DNA from: Aquisalimonas sp.
GTDB lineage: Bacteria; Pseudomonadota; Gammaproteobacteria; Nitrococcales; Aquisalimonadaceae
Assembly (NCBI GenBank): GCA_007126095.1
Contig: SLBZ01000021.1
Location: 1-52,071, forward strand
Direction: 5' to 3'
DNA length: 52,071 nt
Shown here: piece after piece, positions 1 to 8,761 of the stretch
Numbering within the stretch: the stretch's first letter is position 1
Layout: every line of letters begins with the position of its first letter
Notes under the pieces: generated by a model
The model's input: only the letters and a program-made list of their open reading frames with translations
Told to the model about the DNA's origin: nothing
Database searches by the model: none
Translations under genes and position numbers: made by a program

Positions 1-89
1 AGTCAGCGGCTCCGGTGCGGGGCGCGGCTGAATTGACTTGGCGCCGGCCCGGAGCTGGCGCCCGGCTATGTACGGGGACCGAATAGCCC
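1..89 (+). other. Edge sequence upstream of nuoH, probably the end of nuoG
   Basis: By the usual gene order the gene before nuoH is nuoG, so the window probably opens within its last codons. The three plus-strand frames reach stops at about 36, 31 and 86. None gives enough residues to recognise the NuoG C-terminus, so the frame cannot be chosen. No promoter or terminator is visible, which fits an operon continuing from outside the window. Confidence 0.3.
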
Positions 90-1112
90 ATGGCGGAACT
101 GATGGAAGTCTTCTGGATCCTGTTCAAGATCGGCCTGATCGTCGGGCCGCTGATCTTGTCCGTGGCGTATCTCACCTATGCCGAGCGCAAGGTGATCGGC
201 TACATTCAGCTGCGCAATGGTCCCAATCGCGTTGGCCCTTACGGCCTGCTGCAGCCGTTTGCGGACGTGTTCAAGCTGCTGTTCAAGGAAGTGCTGCTGC
301 CGACCAACGCCAACCGGTTCCTGTTCCTGGTGGCGCCCCTGCTGTCGATCATGCCGGCCCTGGCGGCCTGGGCCGTGATCCCCTTCGGTGAGGGCATGGT
401 GCTGGCGGATATCAACGCGGGCCTGCTCTACATTCTGGCCATGACCTCCCTGGGGGTGTACGGCGTAATCATTGCCGGCTGGGCCTCCAACTCCAAGTAC
501 GCCATGCTGGGCGCCATGCGTTGCGCCGCACAGATCGTCTCCTACGAGATCGCCATGGGCTTCGCTCTGGTGGGCGTCCTCATGGCGGCGGGCACCCTGA
601 ACATGAGCGGCATCGTGCAGGCGCAGCAGGGCCCCGTGTGGGCCTGGTTCTGGCTGCCGCTGCTGCCGCTGTTCATCGTCTACTGGATCTCGGGCGTCGC
701 CGAGACGAACCGGGCGCCTTTCGACGTGGCCGAAGGTGAATCCGAGATCGTGGCCGGTTTCCACGTGGAATACTCCGGCGTTGCCTTCGCCGTATTCTTC
801 CTGGCCGAGTACGCCAACATGATCCTGATCTCCGGCCTGGCCGTGATCCTGTTCATGGGCGGCTGGTACTCGCCGTTCGAGGGCATTCCCCTGCTGGGGC
901 CGATGTTCGACTGGGTACCGGGGTTAGTGTGGTTCGTGCTGAAGATCGCCTTGTTCCTGTACCTGTACCTGGCATTCCGGGCGACCTTTCCGCGGTACCG
1001 CTATGACCAGATCATGCGGCTGGGCTGGAAGGTGCTGATTCCGGTCACGGTGGTGTGGCTGTTCGTTCTGGCCGCGATGGTACTCACCGGCTTCGGCCCC
1101 TGGTTCGACTGA
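90..1112 (+). CDS. nuoH: NADH-quinone oxidoreductase subunit H (complex I)
   Basis: This is the membrane subunit that joins the peripheral arm of respiratory complex I to the proton-pumping arm and helps form the quinone pocket. The 340-residue product has the usual length and about eight hydrophobic segments. It carries the family signatures [20 protein letters not shown] near residue 32 and [20 protein letters not shown] near residue 205, the acidic loop thought to line the quinone channel. The ATG at 90 fits the family N-terminus. It is followed after 12 bases by nuoI in an unbroken nuoHIJKLMN run. The identification is secure. Confidence 0.98.
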   Translation: MAELMEVFWILFKIGLIVGPLILSVAYLTYAERKVIGYIQLRNGPNRVGPYGLLQPFADVFKLLFKEVLLPTNANRFLFLVAPLLSIMPALAAWAVIPFGEGMVLADINAGLLYILAMTSLGVYGVIIAGWASNSKYAMLGAMRCAAQIVSYEIAMGFALVGVLMAAGTLNMSGIVQAQQGPVWAWFWLPLLPLFIVYWISGVAETNRAPFDVAEGESEIVAGFHVEYSGVAFAVFFLAEYANMILISGLAVILFMGGWYSPFEGIPLLGPMFDWVPGLVWFVLKIALFLYLYLAFRATFPRYRYDQIMRLGWKVLIPVTVVWLFVLAAMVLTGFGPWFD

Positions 1113-1124
1113 TTGGGTGTAGTG

Positions 1125-1613
1125 ATGACTGCAGTCCGCGATTTCTTCCGCACATTCTTCCTCTGGGAGCTGCTCCTGGGGCTGAAGCTCACCGGGCGCA
1201 ACCTGTTCGCGCGCAAGGTTACGATTCAGTACCCGGACGAGCGTGCGCCGCAGTCGCCGCGCTTCCGGGGGCTGCACGCCCTGCGCCGGTATCCCAACGG
1301 CGAGGAACGCTGCATCGCCTGCAAGCTCTGCGAGGCGGTGTGCCCGGCGCTGGCGATCACCATCGATTCCGAGCAGCGCGAGGACGGCACGCGCCGTACC
1401 ACGCGCTACGACATCGACCTGTTCAAGTGCATCTACTGCGGTTTCTGCGAGGAGTCCTGTCCGGTGGACTCCATCGTCGAGACGCGCATCTTCGAGTACC
1501 ACATGGAAGAGCGTGGCGAGAACATCGTCACCAAGGACCAGCTGCTGGCGATTGGTGACAAGTATGAAGAGCAGCTCGCCCGCGACCGTGCCATGGACGC
1601 GCCGTTCCGGTGA
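1125..1613 (+). CDS. nuoI: NADH-quinone oxidoreductase subunit I, ferredoxin-like
   Basis: This peripheral-arm subunit carries the two [4Fe-4S] clusters N6a and N6b that pass electrons towards the terminal cluster N2. Both 8Fe ferredoxin motifs are present: [12 protein letters not shown] near residue 62 and [12 protein letters not shown] near residue 102. An amphipathic, hydrophobic N-terminus would anchor it to the membrane. The frame is open back to a TTG at 1113, directly after the nuoH stop. The ATG at 1125 gives the usual length of 162 residues and the usual N-terminus ([11 protein letters not shown]), so it is preferred. It is the third-last soluble-arm component before the membrane genes nuoJ-N. 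Confidence 0.97.
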   Translation: MTAVRDFFRTFFLWELLLGLKLTGRNLFARKVTIQYPDERAPQSPRFRGLHALRRYPNGEERCIACKLCEAVCPALAITIDSEQREDGTRRTTRYDIDLFKCIYCGFCEESCPVDSIVETRIFEYHMEERGENIVTKDQLLAIGDKYEEQLARDRAMDAPFR

Positions 1614-1665
1614 TTGCACCAGCGGTGGGCCCGGTCGGAACCAAGACTCCTGGGAGCGATAACGC

Positions 1666-2301
1666 GTGATCGAGAAGCTACTGTTCTACGTTTTCGCCGC
1701 GGTGCTGATCTTCGCGGCGACCATGGTGATTACCGCGCGCAACCCGGTGCATGCCGCGCTGTTCCTGGTGCTGGCGTTCTTCAATAGCGCCGTGCTGTGG
1801 ATCATCGCCGGTGCCGAGTTCCTGGGGATCGTCCTCGTGCTGGTCTACGTGGGCGCGGTGATGGTGCTGTTTCTGTTCGTCGTCATGATGCTGGACATCA
1901 ACCTGGCGCGATTGCGGGAAGGCTTCATCCGGCACCTGTACATCGGGCTGCCCATCGCCGCGATCATCGTCGTGCAGATGATTCTGGTGGTGAATACCGG
2001 CGCCATGAGCCCGGGCGAGATGCCCGAGCCGGCCATGCCGATCCCGGAGGATACGGGGAATACCTCCATGCTCGGGGGCGTGCTCTACACGGTCTACGTG
2101 TATCCCTTCGAGCTGGCCGCCGTTGTACTGCTGGTGGCCATCATCGCGTCGATCATGCTGACGCTGCGGCGACGTGACGGCGTGAAGCATCAGGATGTGG
2201 CGGAACAGGTCCGCGTGCGCAAGGAAGACCGGCTGCGCAAGGCGCAGTTCCCGCGCACTGCTGACGACGGGCGCAACGATAACGAACACCCGGACAGGTG
2301 A
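1666..2301 (+). CDS. nuoJ: NADH-quinone oxidoreductase subunit J
   Basis: This is a membrane subunit of complex I with five predicted helices. The third contains the conserved run [17 protein letters not shown], whose pi-bulge helix links the quinone site to the pumps. The start is GTG at 1666, preceded by a GGGAG-type ribosome site at about 1652. The hydrophilic tail after residue 170 is long and highly charged (211 residues in all), as is common in gammaproteobacterial NuoJ. A gap of 52 bases separates it from nuoI, and it ends 4 bases before nuoK. Confidence 0.96.
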   Translation: MIEKLLFYVFAAVLIFAATMVITARNPVHAALFLVLAFFNSAVLWIIAGAEFLGIVLVLVYVGAVMVLFLFVVMMLDINLARLREGFIRHLYIGLPIAAIIVVQMILVVNTGAMSPGEMPEPAMPIPEDTGNTSMLGGVLYTVYVYPFELAAVVLLVAIIASIMLTLRRRDGVKHQDVAEQVRVRKEDRLRKAQFPRTADDGRNDNEHPDR

Positions 2302-2305
2302 AGCA

Positions 2306-2611
2306 ATGATCGAGTTGTCGGACTTTCTGATTCTGGGGGCCATTCTGTTCTCGCTGGGCATGGCCGGGATCTTCCTCAACCGGAAGAACGCCATCGTGCT
2401 GCTCATGTCCATCGAGCTGATCCTGCTGGCGGTGAACTTCAATTTCATCGCCTTCTCCACCTTCATGGGTGACCTGGCGGGGCAGGTGTTCGTGTTCTTC
2501 ATTCTTACGGTGGCCGCCGCGGAATCCGCGATCGGGCTGGCCATCCTGGTGACCCTGTTCCGCAGCAGGGAATCCATCAATGTGGCCGATCTGGACACCA
2601 TGAAGGGCTGA
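2306..2611 (+). CDS. nuoK: NADH-quinone oxidoreductase subunit K
   Basis: This small three-helix antiporter-like subunit corresponds to MrpC. The ATG at 2306 gives 101 residues, exactly the family size, although the frame stays open upstream to 2195 inside nuoJ. Two membrane-buried glutamates needed for proton transfer are visible, in [11 protein letters not shown] and in [11 protein letters not shown]. It lies 4 bases after nuoJ and 3 bases before nuoL, so translation is probably coupled. Confidence 0.97.
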   Translation: MIELSDFLILGAILFSLGMAGIFLNRKNAIVLLMSIELILLAVNFNFIAFSTFMGDLAGQVFVFFILTVAAAESAIGLAILVTLFRSRESINVADLDTMKG

Positions 2612-2614
2612 TCC

Positions 2615-4603
2615 ATGGAGACTCTCTACCTAGCCATCGTTCTCGCCCCGTTGCTGGGCGCCATCGCCGCCGGGCTGTTCGGACGCCAGCTCGGGCGTGT
2701 GGGCGCGCATCGCGTCACCATCGCCCTGGTGGGGCTGTCCACGCTGCTGTCGCTGTACGTCCTCTGGGGCTTCATCAACGGCACGCGGCCGGTATTCGAT
2801 GACACCATCTACACCTGGATGGTCGCCGGCGGACTGCATTTCGAGATCGGTTTCATGGTGGACCAGCTCACCGCCATGATGATGGCCGTGGTGACGTTCG
2901 TGTCCCTGATGGTGCACATCTACACCATCGGCTACATGGCCGACGAGGACCACAACTGGCCGTCCGACAGCAAGCTGGGGCCTTACGCCTACCAGCGGTT
3001 CTTCTCGTACATCAGCCTGTTCACCTTCGCCATGCTGATGCTGGTGATGGCGAACAACTTCCTGCAGCTGTTCTTCGCCTGGGAAGCGGTGGGTCTCGTC
3101 TCCTACCTGCTGATCGGTTTCTGGATGAACCGGCCCACGGCCGTTTTCGCCAACATGAAGGCGTTCCTGGTCAACCGCGTGGGCGACTTCGGGTTCCTGC
3201 TGGGCATTGCCGCCGTGGTGCTCTACTTCGGCAGCCTCAACTACTCCGAGGTCTTTGGCGCCGTAGCGGCCAACCCGGACCAGACCATGAGCATCATCGG
3301 CGGTGCCGAATGGTCGGTGGTCACGGTGGCGGCCATCCTCCTGTTCATCGGTGCCATGGGCAAGTCGGCGCAGGTGCCGCTGCACGTGTGGCTGCCCGAC
3401 TCCATGGAGGGCCCGACGCCCATCTCCGCGCTCATTCACGCAGCGACCATGGTGACCGCCGGCATCTTCCTGGTGGCGCGCATGTCGCCGCTGTTCGAAT
3501 TCTCGGAAGCCGCGCTGTCGTTCATTCTCGTGATCGGTGCCGTGACGGCCCTGTTCATGGGCCTGATCGGCCTGGTTCAGCGTGACATCAAGCGTGTCGT
3601 TGCCTACTCGACGCTGTCCCAGCTCGGGTACATGGTGGTGGCGCTGGGCGTGTCCGCCTATGCCGCCGGCGTGTTCCACCTCATGACCCACGCCTTCTTC
3701 AAGGCGCTGCTGTTCCTGGGGGCGGGCTCGGTCATCATCGCCATGCACCACAAGCAGGACATGTTCGAGATGGGCGGGCTGAAGAAGTACATGCCCGTGA
3801 CCTACTGGACCATGCTCATCGGCACACTGGCGCTGATCGGCTTCCCGGGTCTGTCCGGCTTCTTCTCCAAGGACGCCATTATCGAGGCGGTCGCCCACTC
3901 GGATCGTGCCGGCGCCACCTTCGCGCACTGGGCGGTGCTGCTGGGCGTGTTCGTCACGGCGCTATACAGCTTCCGTCTGCTGTTCCTGGTCTTCCATGGT
4001 CAGGAGCGCATGGACGAGCACACCCGCGGGCATCTCCACGAGAGCCCGTCCGTGGTGACCGTGCCATTGATGCTGCTCGCCATTCCCTCGGTGCTGATCG
4101 GCCTGTTCACCGTGGGGCCGATGGTGTTCGGCGGCTGGTTCGGCAACGCCATTACGGTACTGCCGGAGAACGACGTGCTCTCGGCCGTGGGCTTTGAAAC
4201 CGTTGTTGGCTTCATCCTGCACGCCTTCGAGACGCCGGCGATCTACCTGGCGCTGGCCGGGTTCCTGACGGCCTGGTTCCTGTACGTGAAACGGCCGGAG
4301 CTCCCGGCCGAGCTGCAGCGCCGCTTCCCGCTCCCGCACCGGATTCTGGAGCGGAAGTACGGTTTCGATGAGCTGTATCTCAACGGCTTTGCCGCCGCGG
4401 GCCGAGGCCTGGGGACGCTGTTCTGGCGGCTTGGCGACGTGCGGCTGATCGACGGCCTGGTGGTGAACGGCACGGCGCGGACCATCGGACGCGTGGCGGC
4501 GGTCATGCGCCATGCCCAGACCGGGTATCTGTATCACTACGCGTTCGTGATGATCATCGGCCTGATGGTGCTGTTGACCTGGTTCGTCTTCGCCATTCGC
4601 TAG
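2615..4603 (+). CDS. nuoL: NADH-quinone oxidoreductase subunit L
   Basis: This is the distal antiporter-like proton-pumping subunit of complex I. The 662-residue product has the usual array of hydrophobic segments plus the C-terminal extension that forms the lateral helix. The conserved core WLPDSMEGPTPISALIHAAT (near residue 260) and the buried acidic helix FFAWEAVGLVSYLLIGFW (near residue 152) are both present, as is the lysine in MGKSAQVPLHVW. Compared with NuoM and NuoN it is longer at the C-terminus, as expected. A 72-base gap to nuoM holds only a ribosome site. Confidence 0.98.
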   Translation: METLYLAIVLAPLLGAIAAGLFGRQLGRVGAHRVTIALVGLSTLLSLYVLWGFINGTRPVFDDTIYTWMVAGGLHFEIGFMVDQLTAMMMAVVTFVSLMVHIYTIGYMADEDHNWPSDSKLGPYAYQRFFSYISLFTFAMLMLVMANNFLQLFFAWEAVGLVSYLLIGFWMNRPTAVFANMKAFLVNRVGDFGFLLGIAAVVLYFGSLNYSEVFGAVAANPDQTMSIIGGAEWSVVTVAAILLFIGAMGKSAQVPLHVWLPDSMEGPTPISALIHAATMVTAGIFLVARMSPLFEFSEAALSFILVIGAVTALFMGLIGLVQRDIKRVVAYSTLSQLGYMVVALGVSAYAAGVFHLMTHAFFKALLFLGAGSVIIAMHHKQDMFEMGGLKKYMPVTYWTMLIGTLALIGFPGLSGFFSKDAIIEAVAHSDRAGATFAHWAVLLGVFVTALYSFRLLFLVFHGQERMDEHTRGHLHESPSVVTVPLMLLAIPSVLIGLFTVGPMVFGGWFGNAITVLPENDVLSAVGFETVVGFILHAFETPAIYLALAGFLTAWFLYVKRPELPAELQRRFPLPHRILERKYGFDELYLNGFAAAGRGLGTLFWRLGDVRLIDGLVVNGTARTIGRVAAVMRHAQTGYLYHYAFVMIIGLMVLLTWFVFAIR

Positions 4604-4675
4604 GCCCGTGCTGGACCATGGTGGCGGCCGGGAAGCCGGCGCCCAAACCTGACTGAACTGGTAAGGAAGTAACGG

Positions 4676-6190
4676 ATGTTGGAATCCTCCTGGCCCTTGT
4701 TGAGCGTGCTCATCTGGTTGCCCATTATCGGGGGCGCTCTGATCTTCCTGCTCGGGGACGACAAGGCCGACCGCGCGCGGCTGTTCGCCCTGATCGTGAG
4801 CGGCGTGACCTTTGTGCTCAGCCTCGGCCTGATCGTGGGGTTCGAGCCGGGCACGGCTGCCATGCAGTTCGTGGAAAAGACACCCTGGGTGGAAGTGCTC
4901 GGGGTGAACTACTACCTGGGCGTGGACGGCATCTCCATGCCGCTGGTGGTGCTGAGCACCTTCTCGACCCTGCTGGTGGTCATCGCCGCGGGCTCGAAGA
5001 TCCAGTACCGCCCGTCGCTCTATCTGGCCTGCTTCCTGATCATGGAAGGCATCATGGTGGGCGTGTTCAGCGCGCTGGATGCCATCCTGTTCTACGTGTT
5101 CTGGGAAGCCATTCTGGTGCCGATGTTCCTGCTGATCGGCATCTGGGGCGGGGCGGAGCGTATCTACGCCACCATCAAGTTCTTCCTGTACACCTTCGTC
5201 GGCTCCGTGCTGATGCTGGTGGCCCTGATCTATCTGCAGTTCCAGGCGGGCAGCTTCGACATTCTGGAGATGTACGGTCTCGGCTTGCCTCTGGGGACGC
5301 AGATCTGGCTGTTCGTGGCGTTCCTGCTGGCGTTCGCCATCAAGGTGCCCATGTGGCCGGTGCACACCTGGCTGCCTGATGCGCACGTGCAGGCGCCCAC
5401 CGGTGGCTCGGTGATCCTGGCGGCGATCATGCTCAAGATCGGCGGCTACGGTTTCGTGCGCTTCGCGCTGCCCATCGTGCCCGAGGCCAGCATGGAGCTG
5501 GACTGGCTGATGATTGCGCTGTCACTGGTGGCGGTGGTCTACATCGGGCTGGTGGCGATGATGCAACAGGACATGAAGAAGCTGATCGCCTACTCGTCCA
5601 TTGCGCACATGGGTTTCGTGACGCTCGGGTTCTTCATCGTCTTCGAGATTGTCGTGCGCACCGGTGGCGCGGACGGGGCCCTGCTGGCGCTGGAAGGCGC
5701 CATGGTGCAGATGGTCTCCCACGGCTTCATCTCAGCGGCCATGTTCCTGTGCGTCGGCGTGCTCTATGACCGTATGCACACCCGCATGATCGGGGACTAC
5801 GGCGGTGTTGCCCACCGCATGCCGGTGTTTGCCGGCCTGTTCGTGCTGTTCGCCATGGCCAATGCCGGCCTGCCCGGCACCTCTGGGTTCGTGGGCGAGT
5901 TCATGGTGATCCTGGCGGCCTTTCAGGCGAACTTCTGGTACGCCTTCCTGGCCGGCCTCACGCTGATTCTCGGCGCCGCCTACACCCTGTGGATGGTGAA
6001 ACGGGTGGCGTACGGGGAGGTTGTCAACGACAAGGTCGACAAGCTCGAGGATGTGGATGGCCGCGAGAAACTGGTTTTGGGCGTGCTGGCCGTGGCGGTG
6101 CTGTGGCTCGGCATCTGGCCCGCGCCGCTGATCGACATCATGGAGCCGTCCCTGGCGCACCTGCTTGAGGTGGTGACGGACGGGCTTTGA
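4676..6190 (+). CDS. nuoM: NADH-quinone oxidoreductase subunit M
   Basis: This is the second antiporter-like proton-pumping subunit of complex I, with 504 residues and about fourteen hydrophobic helices. Recognisable family segments are FWEAILVPMFLLIGIWGG, which holds the conserved pumping glutamate, and KVPMWPVHTWLPDAHVQAPT with the core lysine. An AAGGAAG ribosome site at 4663-4669 precedes the ATG at 4676. It is part of the same operon as nuoL and nuoN. Confidence 0.98.
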   Translation: MLESSWPLLSVLIWLPIIGGALIFLLGDDKADRARLFALIVSGVTFVLSLGLIVGFEPGTAAMQFVEKTPWVEVLGVNYYLGVDGISMPLVVLSTFSTLLVVIAAGSKIQYRPSLYLACFLIMEGIMVGVFSALDAILFYVFWEAILVPMFLLIGIWGGAERIYATIKFFLYTFVGSVLMLVALIYLQFQAGSFDILEMYGLGLPLGTQIWLFVAFLLAFAIKVPMWPVHTWLPDAHVQAPTGGSVILAAIMLKIGGYGFVRFALPIVPEASMELDWLMIALSLVAVVYIGLVAMMQQDMKKLIAYSSIAHMGFVTLGFFIVFEIVVRTGGADGALLALEGAMVQMVSHGFISAAMFLCVGVLYDRMHTRMIGDYGGVAHRMPVFAGLFVLFAMANAGLPGTSGFVGEFMVILAAFQANFWYAFLAGLTLILGAAYTLWMVKRVAYGEVVNDKVDKLEDVDGREKLVLGVLAVAVLWLGIWPAPLIDIMEPSLAHLLEVVTDGL

Positions 6191-6255
6191 ACCGCTAACG
6201 GATACGGGTGGGGCCATCAATGGGCGCCGCCGGGCTTTGAGCTCTGAGGAAATCT

Positions 6256-7698
6256 ATGACAACGGACACCTTCGAGACACCGAACCTGATGCTTGCCCTG
6301 CCCGAGATCTGGATGCTGGGTATGGCGTGTCTGGTGCTGGTGGTGGATCTGTTCAGTTCGGACCGCGATCACACCCCCGCGTACTGGCTGTCGCAGGTGG
6401 CGCTGCTCGGCGGGATCGTGATCACGGTGCAGACCCAGTGGGGCGTTGATGCCACCACGTTCACCGGCAACTACATCGCCGATTCGGCCGCGGCGGTACT
6501 GAAAGTCGCCGTGCTGCTGCTCACGTTCCTGGCGTTCGCGTATTCCCGGGACTACCTGCGGGACCGGGGCATGCTTCAGGGCGAGTTCTACCTGCTGACC
6601 CTGTTCGCTGCGCTCGGCATGATGGTCACCATCTCCGCGCACAGCCTCCTGGTGCTGTATCTGGGCGTGGAGCTGATGTCCCTGTCGCTGTACGCATTGG
6701 TGGCCATGCGCCGTGACTCCCCTGCGGCCTCCGAGGCGGCGATGAAGTACTTCGTGCTGGGGGCGCTGGCCTCGGGCATGCTGCTTTACGGCATGTCGAT
6801 GCTCTACGGCGCAACCGGCTCGCTGGAGATTTCCGCGATCGCCGACGCCGCCGCGGACGATGCCGGGTTGCTGCTGGTGTTCGGTCTGATCTTCACCGTG
6901 GTGGGCGTGGCGTTCAAGTTCGGTGCGGTGCCGTTCCACATGTGGGTGCCCGATGTCTATCAGGGCGCACCCACGGCGGTGACGCTGTTCATCGCCACCG
7001 CGTCCAAGGTTGCGGCGGTGGGGCTGTTCATCCGCCTGATCGGGGAGGCGCTGGGGCCGCTGCAGGGTGACTGGCAGCACATGGTGCTGCTCCTCGCCGT
7101 CGCTTCGCTGCTGGTGGGCAATACGGTTGCCCTGGTGCAGACCAACTTCAAGCGCATGCTGGCGTACTCCACGTTCAACCACATCGGTTTCATCTTCCTC
7201 GGTTTCCTCGCCGGCACGCCGGAAGGCTATGGCGCGGCAATGTTCTATGCCGTCACCTATGCATTCACGGTGGCGGCGGCATTCGGCGTTGTCATGCTGC
7301 TCAGCCGCCAGGGGTTCGAGGCCGAGAATCTGGATGATTTCAAGGGGCTGAACGAGCGCAGTCCGCTGTTCGCGCTGGTGATGCTGATCCTGATGGTGTC
7401 GCTCACCGGCATTCCGGGCACCGTCGGCTTCTACGCCAAGTGGCTGGTGCTGAAGTCCACCGTTGAGGCGGGCTTCATCTGGCTGGCGGTGCTGGCCGTG
7501 ATCGGGGCCGTGATCGGCGCCTTCTACTATCTGCGTATTGTCCGGCTGTGCTACTTCGACAAGCCCGAAGGGGATGGTCCACAGCCGGTGGGGTCCGGGG
7601 GCTTCAAGGGCCTGCTGGCGGCGAACGGGCTGGCCGTGCTCCTGCTGGGCCTGTTCCCGGGTACGCTGGTGGCAATCTGTATGGCAGCGTTCGGGTAA
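6256..7698 (+). CDS. nuoN: NADH-quinone oxidoreductase subunit N
   Basis: This is the third antiporter-like proton-pumping subunit, nearest to NuoK in the membrane arm. It has 480 residues. Diagnostic segments are YLGVELMSLSLYALVAMRRD with the conserved glutamate, and KFGAVPFHMWVPDVYQGAPT. A GAGGA ribosome site at 6246-6250 supports the ATG at 6256. It is the last canonical nuo gene, and a small membrane gene follows after 6 bases. Confidence 0.98.
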   Translation: MTTDTFETPNLMLALPEIWMLGMACLVLVVDLFSSDRDHTPAYWLSQVALLGGIVITVQTQWGVDATTFTGNYIADSAAAVLKVAVLLLTFLAFAYSRDYLRDRGMLQGEFYLLTLFAALGMMVTISAHSLLVLYLGVELMSLSLYALVAMRRDSPAASEAAMKYFVLGALASGMLLYGMSMLYGATGSLEISAIADAAADDAGLLLVFGLIFTVVGVAFKFGAVPFHMWVPDVYQGAPTAVTLFIATASKVAAVGLFIRLIGEALGPLQGDWQHMVLLLAVASLLVGNTVALVQTNFKRMLAYSTFNHIGFIFLGFLAGTPEGYGAAMFYAVTYAFTVAAAFGVVMLLSRQGFEAENLDDFKGLNERSPLFALVMLILMVSLTGIPGTVGFYAKWLVLKSTVEAGFIWLAVLAVIGAVIGAFYYLRIVRLCYFDKPEGDGPQPVGSGGFKGLLAANGLAVLLLGLFPGTLVAICMAAFG

Positions 7699-7704
7699 TT
7701 CGCC

Positions 7705-8025
7705 ATGGGGACGACGACGGGCGTTATCGTTCTGCTGCTGATCGCTCTGGTGGCAGCCAATCTGCCGTGGATGAGCGAACGGGTTCTGTTCGTGCTGAAG
7801 CCGCCATCGCAGGGCAAACGGGAGTGGGTTCGGCTCGTGGAGTGGCTGCTCATGTTCGGTGTGACCGGCGTGATCGCAGCCGGGCTTGAGCAAGGCGTGA
7901 CAGGGGAGATCTACGCCCAGGACTGGGAGTTCTGGGTGGTGAACCTGTGCCTGTTTGCCATTCTCGCCTTGCCGGGGTTCATCTACTATCACGACTTGCG
8001 CCGATACCTGCGCAAGCGGCGTTGA
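7705..8025 (+). CDS. DUF2818 family small membrane protein
   Basis: This 106-residue protein has three hydrophobic stretches (about residues 7-20, 45-62 and 75-95) and a basic C-terminus. The run LVAANLPWMSERVLFV at its start is typical of the DUF2818 family, which is commonly found directly after nuoN in beta- and gammaproteobacteria. It begins 6 bases after nuoN, so it is almost certainly co-transcribed with complex I. No function is established. A role in assembly or stability of complex I is inferred from position only. Confidence 0.85.
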   Translation: MGTTTGVIVLLLIALVAANLPWMSERVLFVLKPPSQGKREWVRLVEWLLMFGVTGVIAAGLEQGVTGEIYAQDWEFWVVNLCLFAILALPGFIYYHDLRRYLRKRR

Positions 8026-8087
8026 TCCGGTGGGGGTAGCCCGTGCCACCCGGACGCCGGCGAATGTGAGAAAGATGGCGATGTGCC

Positions 8088-8116
8088 TTGCATTTCACGG
8101 GTTCCGGCGCTAACAT
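8088..8116 (+). promoter_or_regulatory. Sigma-70 type promoter of the initiator tRNA
   Basis: TTGCAT (8088-8093) and TAACAT (8111-8116) are separated by exactly 17 bases. The predicted start is about 7 bases before the tRNA 5' end. This gives the tRNA a transcription unit independent of the nuo operon. Confidence 0.65.
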
Positions 8117-8129
8117 GCGCAGCGTCAAT

Positions 8130-8206
<77 letters not shown>

Positions 8207-8461
8207 ATCAATTCGGCCGCTGAGTCCTTCGGCGGCCATTCCGGAAGTAAAGAAGCGTTCGTCTCCCGGATCGGGGCGGAACCACGCGGTCGTACGAACT
8301 GCTGATCGTCCCGCTCCCGACTGCCCGTCCGGCTTTCTCCGATTCACGTCATGAGTACCACCGATTCAGTCGCGCGGGCCCCGGCCCGCAGCCGCGGTGT
8401 GTCTTGCGCGTCTGCGCTGGCCGGGGCATGCTGCTCCGGAGGGGGCGTCTGGAGAATCATC
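8207..8461. other. Intergenic region after the tRNA
   Basis: The only structure seen is a 6-bp hairpin just after the tRNA (GGCCGC 8215-8220 paired with GCGGCC 8232-8237, loop of 11). It has no T-run, so it is at best a weak terminator or processing signal. The frame of the next gene is open back to 8351, but that extension looks non-coding. Confidence 0.5.
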
Positions 8462-8734
8462 ATGATACGGATCATCGTCGCGACGCTGGCATTGATAGCG
8501 GTGGCCCCCGCTGCAGCGGACTCCATGCGGTGTGGCAACGACCTGGTTCAGCGGGGCGATCATGTCGCCGAGGTGCATCGCAAGTGCGGTGAGCCGGTCC
8601 GCACCAGCATTCTGGAGAACGAGTACGGTGCTGCCGTCGGCAAGCGGGAAGTCTACGACAGCGCGCACGGAAGCCGTGACCACCTGGTGACCTACCACGG
8701 TGAGCGGGTCGTCCGGATCGAGCGGCTGCGGTAA
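8462..8734 (+). CDS. DUF2845 family exported small protein
   Basis: The product has 90 residues. It has a clear Sec signal peptide (MIRIIVATLALIAVAPAAA) with likely cleavage before DSMRCGNDLV. The mature part contains two cysteines (MRCG and HRKCGEP) and the pattern of the DUF2845 family of small periplasmic proteins. The frame is open upstream to 8351, but GGAGAA at 8451-8456 and the signal peptide fix the ATG at 8462. The function of the family is unknown. It is the first gene of the block that separates tRNA-fMet from rimP. Confidence 0.75.
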   Translation: MIRIIVATLALIAVAPAAADSMRCGNDLVQRGDHVAEVHRKCGEPVRTSILENEYGAAVGKREVYDSAHGSRDHLVTYHGERVVRIERLR

Positions 8735-8761
8735 CCGGCGCACTGTCCCTGAGGACGAGCC

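Noticed and set aside
6217..8049. A 610-codon open frame on the minus strand opposite nuoN
   Set aside because: It is antisense to clear complex I genes, rich in His, Gln and Arg as high-GC shadow frames are, and has no ribosome site or family pattern. Other long antisense frames, such as 20435-22543 opposite pnp and 14158-16140 opposite nusA, are rejected for the same reason.
8207..8240. A strong terminator after the tRNA
   Set aside because: The hairpin there has only six pairs, an 11-base loop and no T-run.
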